NCBI RefSeq assembly: GCF_002252635.1
Contig: NZ_NQKX01000006.1
Span: 212,394-276,393 of the forward strand
DNA: 64,000 bases
Reading direction: 5' to 3'
Origin: Synechococcus sp. MW101C3
GTDB taxonomy: Bacteria; Cyanobacteriota; Cyanobacteriia; PCC-6307; Cyanobiaceae
Positions 57,837 through 64,000 of this stretch are shown here, in pieces. Under the pieces are notes generated by a model. The model saw nothing but the letters and a program-made list of their open reading frames with translations. It made no database searches and was not told where the DNA came from. Within the stretch, counting starts at the first letter, position 1; each line of letters starts with the position of its first letter. The position numbers and the translations under genes are program-made.

Positions 57837-59810
57837 TCAGGCCGGCAGATCACTCAGTTCCAGCCATCGCTCCTCGCCGGCATGGATGCGTTCCACCAGG
57901 GCGGCCAGTTCCTGGGTGAGGCTCTCCAGCCGGGCGTAGTCGCCCTGCCCGCCGCCGGCCAGCTCTGCTTCGAGCCGGCTGCGGCGCTCCTCCCAGCCCG
58001 GCAACTGCTGCTCCAGATCCGCCAGCTCGCGGCTTTCCCGGTAGCTGCGGCGCCGGGGCCGCTCGGTGCGTTCGCCCGTTCCCCTGGCCGGCGGGGCGGA
58101 CGCTTCAGGCGTGGGCGGCGCTGCAGTGGGCGCCGGTGAGGGTTTGGCCGCGGCCTGGGCGGACTGGGCCAGGTAGGCGCTGTAGTTGCCCTCGAAGCGC
58201 CGCAGCACCCCGCCCTCGAAGCAGAACAGCCGGTCCACGGTGCGATCGAGGAAGTAGCGGTCGTGGGACACCACCACAACGCAGCCGCGGAAATCCTCGA
58301 GGAAGTCTTCCAGCACCGTGAGCGTGTGCACGTCCAGGTCGTTGGTGGGTTCGTCGAGCAGCAGCACGTTGGGCGCCTGAATCAGCAGCCGGCACAGGCA
58401 GAGCCGCCGCCGCTCGCCCCCGGAGAGCTTGCCGATCGGGCTGTGCTGCTGGGCGGGGGGAAACAGGAAGCGCTCCAGAAGCTGGGACGCACTCACCTGC
58501 ACACCGCCCAGATCGATCCGGCTGGCTGCCTCCTGCACAAAATCGATCACCTTGCGCTCCATGCCCTTGCCGGCGAACAGATCGTCGGTCTGCTGGTCGA
58601 AGTAGGCCAGCTGCACGGTGCTGCCCAGCTCCAGGCGGCCCTGCTGGGCCTGGCGCCGCCCGGCGATCAGGTCGAGCAGGGTGGACTTGCCGGAGCCGTT
58701 CGGGCCGATGATGCCCACCCGGTCTTCCGGGCTGAAGTCGTAGCTGAAGTCGCGCAGCAACGGCGTGCCGCTCGGGGTGGTGGGCGTGGTGGCCGCCTCT
58801 CCCCCGGCCGGGCCCTGCGGCGCCCACACGCTGAGATGCTCCGCCGTGATCGCCCGCTTGCCCAGCCGCCGACTGGTGGTGGCCAGGCTGAGCTGGTCCT
58901 TGCCGGCGCGCACCGGCGCCTCCCGCATCGCCTCGATCCGCTGGATGCGGGCCTTCTGCTTGGTGCTGCGGGCCTGCGGTCCGCGTTGCAGCCATTCCAG
59001 TTCGCGCCTCAGCACTCCCTTGAACTTGGCCGCACTGGCTGCTTCGGCGGCCTCCTCACCCGCCTTGATCTGCAGGTAGCTGGCGTAGTTGCCCTCATAG
59101 GTGCGGGCTTCGCCCCGGTCCACCTCCACGATGCGGCGGGTGACCCGGTCGAGCACGTAGCGGTCGTGGGTGACCAGCACCAGGGCGCCGCGGAAGCGGT
59201 CCAGGTGGTTCTGCAGCCATTCGATGCAGTCGGCATCCAGGTGGTTGGTGGGTTCATCCAGCAGCAGCACGTCCGGCTCAGCCACCAGTGCGGAGGCCAG
59301 GGCCAGGCGCTTGCGGAAGCCACCGGAGAGCTCCCCCACCTTGCGCTGGGTGTCGCGGATGCCGAGCCGGTCGAGCACCTCGCGGCACTGCTGCTCCAGA
59401 TCCCAGGCCTGGCAGTGGTCCATGCGGCTCTGCAGATCGCCCAGCTCCGCCAGCAGGGCGTCGTGCCTGGCCCCCGACGACCCGGCCAGCGCCTCACTCA
59501 CCGCCGTGAAGCGCCGCAGCAGCTCCGTTTTCTCTCCACTGCCGGCGAACACCTGCTCCAGCACGGTGCGCTGGGGGTCGAGCGTGGGGTCCTGGTCGAC
59601 CAGCACCACGTTCAGGCGGGGCGAGCAGCGGCGTTCCCCTTCCCCCGCCGGCTCCACCCCGGCGAGCACCTTGAGCAGGGTCGATTTGCCGGCGCCGTTC
59701 GGGCCGATCAGCCCGAGCCGATCGCGCTCGCCCACGTGCAGGGTGAGGTCGCGGAAGAGGGTCTTGATGCCGAAGTCCTTGGCGACCCCCACCAGGCTGA
59801 TCAGGCTCAT
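57837..59810 (-). CDS. ABC-F family ATPase (Uup/EttA-like)
   Basis: 657 residues with two ABC domains and no membrane helices. First Walker A GLIGPNGAGKSTLLKVLAG; signature LSGGFRKRLALASALVAEPDVLLLDEPTNHLDADCIEWLQNHL; the inter-domain linker has RRELEWLQRGPQARSTKQKARIQRIEAM. The second domain has GIIGPNGSGKSTLLDLIAG and LSGGERRRLCLCRLLIQAPNVLLLDEPTNDLDVHTLTVLEDFL. A C-terminal coiled coil (RSYRESRELADLEQQLPGWEERRSRLEAEL) is of Uup type, so a role in ribosome or branched-DNA function fits. It is the last of three genes linked by 4-base overlaps. Confidence 0.95.
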   Translation of the reverse strand: MSLISLVGVAKDFGIKTLFRDLTLHVGERDRLGLIGPNGAGKSTLLKVLAGVEPAGEGERRCSPRLNVVLVDQDPTLDPQRTVLEQVFAGSGEKTELLRRFTAVSEALAGSSGARHDALLAELGDLQSRMDHCQAWDLEQQCREVLDRLGIRDTQRKVGELSGGFRKRLALASALVAEPDVLLLDEPTNHLDADCIEWLQNHLDRFRGALVLVTHDRYVLDRVTRRIVEVDRGEARTYEGNYASYLQIKAGEEAAEAASAAKFKGVLRRELEWLQRGPQARSTKQKARIQRIEAMREAPVRAGKDQLSLATTSRRLGKRAITAEHLSVWAPQGPAGGEAATTPTTPSGTPLLRDFSYDFSPEDRVGIIGPNGSGKSTLLDLIAGRRQAQQGRLELGSTVQLAYFDQQTDDLFAGKGMERKVIDFVQEAASRIDLGGVQVSASQLLERFLFPPAQQHSPIGKLSGGERRRLCLCRLLIQAPNVLLLDEPTNDLDVHTLTVLEDFLEDFRGCVVVVSHDRYFLDRTVDRLFCFEGGVLRRFEGNYSAYLAQSAQAAAKPSPAPTAAPPTPEASAPPARGTGERTERPRRRSYRESRELADLEQQLPGWEERRSRLEAELAGGGQGDYARLESLTQELAALVERIHAGEERWLELSDLPA

Positions 59811-60469
59811 CGGCTGACGCCCTGCGCCTGGGCCTCGAGATGGGCGAACACGCTTTTGTCACCCACATCAGCCTGCGCCGCCATCGGGAATTTGCGCAGG
59901 CACAGCACCAGCAACAGGGCCGCCTGCAGCAGCAGCAACCCGAACGTCTGGCGGGGATCCAGCAGCCCGCTGAGCCGGCCCAGCAGGGCCACGGGCAGCA
60001 CGAGGGTCACGCCGATCGCCTCCGGCCGCTGAAAGCAGAAGAACTCCTTGAAGCCGATGCCGGCCTGGGCGGCGAAGAAGGGGCCGATCGCCCAGATCCA
60101 GCGGGGATCGGCCGCCAGCGTGTCGAGCATGGCGTCGGGGCCCACCCGCAGCGCCAGTCCCACAGCACCGGCGCAGCCCAGCAGCCAGAACAGCTGCAGC
60201 GCCCGGTGCAGAGGCCGCAGGTAGATGTGAATCCACTGCAGCGCCAGCCCCAGCCCTGCCGCCATCACGACCAGCCACGGCCACGACCAGACCCCGCCGA
60301 AGCGTTGCCACTGCCACAGCAGGGCCAGCTCCGCGATCGCGAGCGCAAGCAGAGCGAGGCGATAGCCGAGCACCTCACGCCGGTCCTCGGCCGTGATCGT
60401 GAACAGTCCGTAGACACCCTCGAACACCGGATCGGTGCTGGCGCTGGGATCGATCGATCGGGCGTTCAT
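59807..60469 (-). CDS. DUF2301 integral membrane protein
   Basis: 220 residues from ATG 60469 (MNARSIDPSASTDPVFEGVYGLFTITAEDRREVLGYRLALLALAIAELALLWQW). About five to six membrane helices. The cyanobacterial DUF2301 signature GPFFAAQAGIGFKEFFCFQRPEAIGVTLVLPVALLGRLSGLLD is visible near residues 125-170. The function is unknown. Both ends overlap neighbours by 4 bases, so it is translationally coupled to the glutathione transferase before it and to the ABC-F gene after it. Confidence 0.88.
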   Translation of the reverse strand: MNARSIDPSASTDPVFEGVYGLFTITAEDRREVLGYRLALLALAIAELALLWQWQRFGGVWSWPWLVVMAAGLGLALQWIHIYLRPLHRALQLFWLLGCAGAVGLALRVGPDAMLDTLAADPRWIWAIGPFFAAQAGIGFKEFFCFQRPEAIGVTLVLPVALLGRLSGLLDPRQTFGLLLLQAALLLVLCLRKFPMAAQADVGDKSVFAHLEAQAQGVSR

Positions 60470-61440
60470 CGCATCATCTCGAGGGGAGAAGCCTTCACCA
60501 GTGTGGTCAGGTCGGGGCCGGCCGGAATGATCCCGGAGGGGTGCAGTGGAAACAGAGCACCGAAGTAATCCTGCCGCCACGCCATGGGGAAGCAGGTCTT
60601 GGCGACTCCTTCGATCGCATGGAAGCGGCTCCGCCAGCCCCATAGGGCGGGGAATTGCCAGAGCGGCCGGCGGCTGCAGCCGAACAGGGGGGCATAGACC
60701 AGTTCCAGGCGAATCAAGGTGGGGAACAGCACCACGTCGGCGAGGCTGGGGGCGGTGCCGCACAGCCAGGGCCCAGCGGCCTGCAGCTCCGCCTCGGCGG
60801 CCTCGAGGGCCTCGAACAGGGCTGACTCGGCGCGGTTGTAAGCCGCCTGGTTGCGGGCGAAGCCGCAGCGGTACACGCCGTCATTGACGTCTCCCTGCAG
60901 GCGCTGGCGCCAGGCATCGCGGCGCTCGCTCTGATCAGCAGGTTCAAGATCGGGCACCCCCTCGGGTGCCGGCCAGCGGTTGAGCAGCTCGATCAGCCGC
61001 GCGCTCTCATTCACCACGATGCGGCGCTCGGCGCGGTCGTAGAGCACCGGCACCGAAGCCGGCGCGGTCGCTGGAGCTCCGCAGCTGCTGTAGAGGTCGG
61101 CCAGAGCCTGGGCCCCCTCGAAGGGCGCTGAGAACTGCCAGCGGCCGGCGCCGGGGTCCGGTTCCACAACCACCAGATCAATCGTCGATTGCAGCTGGCG
61201 CAGGGTCCATACCAGCCAGGCGCGATGGGCCCATGGGCAGCTGCGGCCCACGATCAGCACATGGCCCGCGCTGGTGCCGGCTGTGGCCGGCAGGGGCGGC
61301 AGCACGGCGAAGGCCCCGGCGGGACGGCAGTAGTTGCCCTCGGCGTCGGCGGGGCCCAATCCACCCATCAGCTGTTGCCATTGCCAGCGCCAGGCCGCGC
61401 GAACGCAGGCCACCACGGGCGGAGGAACGGCCATTTCCAC
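60466..61440 (-). CDS. Xi-class glutathione S-transferase (glutathionyl-hydroquinone reductase-like)
   Basis: 324 residues. Catalytic cysteine in GRSCPWAHRAWLVWTLRQL (Cys68), the CPWAHR motif typical of the Xi class (ECM4/YqjG) but in a cyanobacterial sub-branch. SVPVLYDRAERRIVVNESARLIELLN is the glutathione-binding region, and GPWLCGTAPSLADVVLFPTLIRLELVYAPLFGCSRRPLWQFPALWGW belongs to the helical domain. The enzyme reduces glutathionyl-hydroquinones in relatives. It is the first gene of an overlapping trio and is divergent from the aspartoacylase gene. Confidence 0.9.
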   Translation of the reverse strand: MEMAVPPPVVACVRAAWRWQWQQLMGGLGPADAEGNYCRPAGAFAVLPPLPATAGTSAGHVLIVGRSCPWAHRAWLVWTLRQLQSTIDLVVVEPDPGAGRWQFSAPFEGAQALADLYSSCGAPATAPASVPVLYDRAERRIVVNESARLIELLNRWPAPEGVPDLEPADQSERRDAWRQRLQGDVNDGVYRCGFARNQAAYNRAESALFEALEAAEAELQAAGPWLCGTAPSLADVVLFPTLIRLELVYAPLFGCSRRPLWQFPALWGWRSRFHAIEGVAKTCFPMAWRQDYFGALFPLHPSGIIPAGPDLTTLVKASPLEMMR

Positions 61441-61520
61441 TACGGGCGAGTGCTCCGACTCTGGCCTGGCCGGGATCCCCTGCCAGCCTGTGGCGCAGGT
61501 GTTCGCAGGGACGGGCGCAA

Positions 61521-62486
61521 ATGGCCGCAGACAAGGTGCTGGTGGTGGGCGGAACCCACGGCAACGAACGCAATGCCCCCTGGCTGCTGGAGCACTGGGG
61601 CCGCCACCCCGCCCACCTCGACCGCGCCGGGCTGGCGGTGGAGCTGGCGGTGGGCAATCCCGCGGCTCTGGCGGCAGGGGTGCGGTACCTCGATCACGAT
61701 CTCAATCGTTCCTTTGGCCTGGAGGCTCTGGCGGATTCCGAGCGCAGCTCCCTGGAGCTGCTGCGGGCGCGCCAGCTGCTCGCCGATTTCGGGCCCACAG
61801 GCGCCACTCCCTGCGGGGTGGTTCTCGATTTGCACAGCACCACGGCGGCGATGGGCAGCTCCCTGGTGCTCTACGGGCGCCGCCCCACCGACCTGGCCCT
61901 GGCCGCCGGCATTCAGGCGCAGCTGGGGCTGCCGATCTACCTGCACGAGGGCGACCCCGCCCAGAGCGGCTTTCTGGTGGAGCGTTGGCCCTGCGGTGTG
62001 GTGATCGAGGTGGGTCCGGTGCCGCAGGGGGTGATCACCGCCACCATCTGCCACCAGACGGCCCTGGCCGTGGAGGCGGCGCTGGCCACCCTGGCAGCTG
62101 CACGCGCCGGGTCGCTACGGCTGCCGGTGGCTCTCACCGTCCACCGCCACCTTTGCAGCCTCGATCTGCCGCGCCATCCGGATGGCCGTCCGGCCTGCTG
62201 CCTGCATCCCAGTCGTCAGCACCGCGATTGGCAGCCCTTGCAGCTCGGCGATCCCCTGTTTCAAGGCGCCGATGGGGCCACCGTGCCGTTCGAGGCGGAA
62301 GCGGCCGGCATGATCGGCACTGCCATGGCAGCAGGAGATTGCACCTGGCCGGTGTTCATCAACGAAGCGGCCTATGGCGAGAAGGGCATCGCTCTGAGCC
62401 TCACCAGGCGGGAGCGGTGGCCCAGCAGCCAGGAGTGGGTGGAGGCCCTCCAGCAGCTGGCCCGGGATCTCGCTTGTGCCCGTTGA
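61521..62486 (+). CDS. aspartoacylase / succinylglutamate desuccinylase-like zinc hydrolase
   Basis: 321 residues from ATG 61521 (MAADKVLVVGGTHGNERNAPWLLEHWGRHPAHLDRAGLAVELAVGNPAAL). Zinc ligands are in GGTHGNE (His13, Glu16) and in VLDLHSTTAAMG. The substrate Arg motif is DHDLNRSFG. The catalytic Glu lies in VVIEVGPVPQGVI and INEAAYGEKGIALSLTRR is the C-terminal domain. It fits M14-family AspA/AstE enzymes that deacylate N-acyl amino acids. The natural substrate in cyanobacteria is uncertain. Confidence 0.93.
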   Translation: MAADKVLVVGGTHGNERNAPWLLEHWGRHPAHLDRAGLAVELAVGNPAALAAGVRYLDHDLNRSFGLEALADSERSSLELLRARQLLADFGPTGATPCGVVLDLHSTTAAMGSSLVLYGRRPTDLALAAGIQAQLGLPIYLHEGDPAQSGFLVERWPCGVVIEVGPVPQGVITATICHQTALAVEAALATLAAARAGSLRLPVALTVHRHLCSLDLPRHPDGRPACCLHPSRQHRDWQPLQLGDPLFQGADGATVPFEAEAAGMIGTAMAAGDCTWPVFINEAAYGEKGIALSLTRRERWPSSQEWVEALQQLARDLACAR

Positions 62487-62498
62487 AGGGTGAGGCGC

Positions 62499-62930
62499 TC
62501 AGCGAGGGGCCTGGCCACCATCGGGGCTGGCCTGATTCAGCGGAGCTGCCTGGGGGGCGGGGGTGGGCCGGGGAACGCCGTTGTAGACCACGCCAAGAAC
62601 CTGGCGGCCATCGGCCGAAATCCTCAGCTCGGTTTCGGTGTTCGGCGGCAGGCCGAGCACCTGCCAGCCAGGAGGGCCTCCCAGAAAACGGAAGGTGTAA
62701 CCCTCGGCATCGGCCTTGATCAGGCAGTTGCCGGCGGCACGGTTGTACATGCAGGCGTCAGGGCGGTAAACGCTGAGCCCGCCATTCAGTTTCTCGGCCT
62801 GCATGCGGGCCAGGTTGGTGGCCCGCTGGCGGGTGAAGGGGAAGGTGTTGTAGGGATCGGTGGTTTGGCCGATCACGGCGGAGGCCGACAGCAGCAGGCT
62901 GGCGCCCAGGAGAACGGGGGAGAGTCGCAT
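62499..62930 (-). CDS. secreted hypothetical protein
   Basis: 143 residues from ATG 62930. A signal peptide (MRLSPVLLGASLLLSASAVIGQ) precedes a small domain (DPYNTFPFTRQRATNLARMQAEKLNGGLSVYRPDACMYNRAAGNCLIKADAEGYTFRFLGGPPGWQVLGLPPNTETELRISADGRQVLGVVYNG) with two cysteines that may pair. A Pro/Ala tail ends it. No family named. Part of a minus-strand pair with the lipoprotein upstream. Confidence 0.75.
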   Translation of the reverse strand: MRLSPVLLGASLLLSASAVIGQTTDPYNTFPFTRQRATNLARMQAEKLNGGLSVYRPDACMYNRAAGNCLIKADAEGYTFRFLGGPPGWQVLGLPPNTETELRISADGRQVLGVVYNGVPRPTPAPQAAPLNQASPDGGQAPR

Positions 62931-62961
62931 CAAGGGAAAAGAGCGGCAGGGGCGCCGGAGA

Positions 62962-63291
62962 TCAACCGCAGACCCAGGTGCCTTGCTCCTTGGTGCAGGG
63001 AAGGTCGGAGCTGGATCCATCTGCCCAGTAAATCCTGAGCCGGTCGTCCTGGCTACCCATACGGAAGGTGAGCGACTTGACGACGCCGGCAGGCGGTTTA
63101 CCTGCGGGGTCGGCAGGGTTGGGGCGGGAGGGAGCAGCCAGCCGCTGCTCCAGCTGCTGGAGCCTGAGTTCGACCCGATCCAGCCGTTCAGGCGTCTGGT
63201 CCGCTGTTTTGAAACAGCCAGTGAGGCCGGCGGCACTGACCCCGAGTGCGAGCACCGTGAGGGTGAGTCTTGATGGTGCAGGCAACGACAT
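62962..63291 (-). CDS. small lipoprotein, unknown
   Basis: 109 residues. Lipoprotein signal MSLPAPSRLTLTVLALGVSAAGLTGCFK with lipobox LTGC. A short coiled coil (LDRVELRLQQLEQRLAAP), a Pro-rich linker and a C-terminal stretch KSLTFRMGSQDDRLRIYWADGSSSDLPCTKEQGTWVCG with two cysteines follow. It is 31 bases upstream of the secreted protein gene on the same strand. Function unknown. Confidence 0.75.
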   Translation of the reverse strand: MSLPAPSRLTLTVLALGVSAAGLTGCFKTADQTPERLDRVELRLQQLEQRLAAPSRPNPADPAGKPPAGVVKSLTFRMGSQDDRLRIYWADGSSSDLPCTKEQGTWVCG

Positions 63292-63333
63292 CGCTGGAAG
63301 CGCGGTCAGGTCGATGCACTCCTAGCAATCGGA

Positions 63334-63471
63334 CTAGCCGTTGGCCAGCCGCTCGCTCCAATAGACGACGGCGCCCTGCTGCTCGAGCTGCAGGCGGCGG
63401 TGGCGGGCTTGGTGGACAGGAACCGTTTCGGTGCAACGGTTTCCGTGCAGGTCCCAGCAAATCAGAACCAT
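63334..63471 (-). CDS. 45-residue small protein, probable
   Basis: MVLICWDLHGNRCTETVPVHQARHRRLQLEQQGAVVYWSERLANG. Too short for usual cut-offs. The sequence looks protein-like (CWDLHGNRC, a basic helix, VVYWSERL), with two cysteines near the start, and I judge it a likely conserved small protein of picocyanobacteria. No strong ribosome binding site. Function unknown. Confidence 0.5.
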   Translation of the reverse strand: MVLICWDLHGNRCTETVPVHQARHRRLQLEQQGAVVYWSERLANG

Positions 63472-64000
63472 GGGGTGCGGGTGGCCGGGAATACAAAGAA
63501 AACCTTAAGCCCGCTGCCTGTGGCGCGGTCGCTATGTGGTCGATTCATGACCCCCACCCCGCGTCTGTTTTGGGGTGCAGCCTCCGCTGTGCTGCCCGGG
63601 CCCAGTGCTGGCGTGGCGTTTCGATCGCCTGCCAGGCACTGAAACCCTCGTGCCTGCCGGCCACAGCCGCCGTGCACCGCTCTCCTTGATCGCAGGCCAA
63701 GCCGCTGAAGTTTGCGTCTGCGAGCTGGGCCCCGTCGGTTCGCGCCGGAGCAGGGAGCCTTCGCGCCTTACAACAGGTTGGACCTGAACGCTTCGGGGCT
63801 TCAGACGGCTTGCCTGAGCGCTTCAGGTCTGAAGGCTTCGAACCCGAAAGCTTCGAGATTGAAAGCCTCCGGCCTGAACGCGTTGAACCGTCGAGACTGA
63901 AAACGAAGCCAAACCTTAAGCGCCCCACACATCCCGCAATGTGCTGTTACATTGCGTCAGGCGAAAGGCTCCGGCCTGCGGAGGGGACGTTCCCCCGACG
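63472..64000. other. right-end region without a convincing gene
   Basis: 529 bases to the window edge. Open frames exist on both strands (for example 63545-63928 minus and 63712-63900 plus), but their composition is explained by GC content and by the 15-bp tandem repeat. An inverted repeat GCAATGT / ACATTGC flanks a 6-base loop near 63937-63956, close to the window end, and may belong to the regulatory region of the next gene. Confidence 0.4.
63784..63888. repeat. seven degenerate 15-bp tandem repeats
   Basis: Units of 15 bases with consensus near CTGAAGGCTTCGGGN run without gaps from 63784 to 63888. On the plus strand they read as pentapeptides LNASG LQTAC LSASG LKASN PKASR LKASG LNALN. On the minus strand they read SKLSG/LKRSG-like. 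This could be an intergenic minisatellite or part of a small repeat protein. Confidence 0.8.

Noticed and set aside
58263..60032. 589-codon plus-strand frame opposite the ABC-F gene
   Set aside because: Shadow frame. The minus strand carries two complete ABC signatures.
63712..63900. Possible pentapeptide-repeat protein
   Set aside because: The five-residue period is real but does not show the A(D/N)Lxx pattern. With only 62 codons and no ribosome binding site it is better listed as a DNA repeat.

Overview
The window is about 64 kb of a GC-rich (roughly 65% by eye) cyanobacterial chromosome. It carries phycobilisome core genes (apcE, apcA, apcB, apcC), psbX, ycf66, a high-light-inducible protein, a CP12 variant and a cyanobacterial-type split F-ATPase b/b' pair. 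A circularly permuted two-piece tmRNA gene, the apc cluster next to the atp operon, and the psbX-ycf66-hli-HIT neighbourhood all point to an alpha-cyanobacterium of the Cyanobium / Synechococcus (cluster 5) type. The genus-level assignment is inference. No prophage, insertion sequence, CRISPR array or defence cassette is visible, so this looks like core genome with a few odd intergenic and tail regions.

Layout. Positions 1-5063 (minus) hold the ATP synthase operon atp1-atpB-atpE-atpF2-atpF-atpH-atpA; atpA runs off the left edge. A SAM methyltransferase (5115-6362) lies upstream on the same strand. Positions 6479-11248 (plus) hold apcE, a terminator, then apcA-apcB-apcC and another terminator. 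Together they encode the allophycocyanin core and its linkers. Next come ftsW and a system II cytochrome c biogenesis pair (ccdA, ccs1), then queF (minus). A DUF4278 protein, a small unknown and glnB (PII) follow. A TlyA-type rRNA methyltransferase with an unusual tail is divergent from purB. An 865-base gene-poor gap follows.

Positions 20199-23659 (minus) hold a GltS-like carrier and an S9 peptidase. They are divergent from def, a small membrane protein, a DUF3747 protein and rpsU (56 aa). ComM/YifB is divergent from a HIT hydrolase, an SbmA/YddA-like ABC exporter and an HLIP. On the minus strand follow a DUF2079 membrane protein of visibly lower GC, two translationally coupled beta-propeller-like lipoproteins, Ycf66 and the 40-aa PsbX. 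A YggT protein and accC converge. tRNA-Leu(GAG) leads into an LpxB-like glycosyltransferase and msrB.

Positions 38754-43617 (minus) hold a PRC-barrel protein and smc, divergent from a DUF883-like / holin-X-like membrane pair. An RlmL-type methyltransferase is divergent from the permuted ssrA. After a 650-base gap come an M23 peptidase, three poorly characterised membrane proteins, a thioredoxin-like protein, a CbpA-type DnaJ, hemB, a VOC protein and mutS2. The right part has a UgpC/MalK-like ABC ATPase, obgE, the CP12 variant, an ABC-F ATPase, DUF2301, a Xi-class glutathione transferase, an aspartoacylase-like enzyme and small secreted proteins. The last 530 bases have no convincing large gene but contain seven 15-bp tandem repeats.

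I did not find a convincing new multi-gene system. The most notable items are the split tmRNA and its tag, Phe51 in PII, the long TlyA tail, CP12 lacking its N-terminal half, a cluster of adjacent hairpins upstream of glnB, and the terminal 15-bp repeats.
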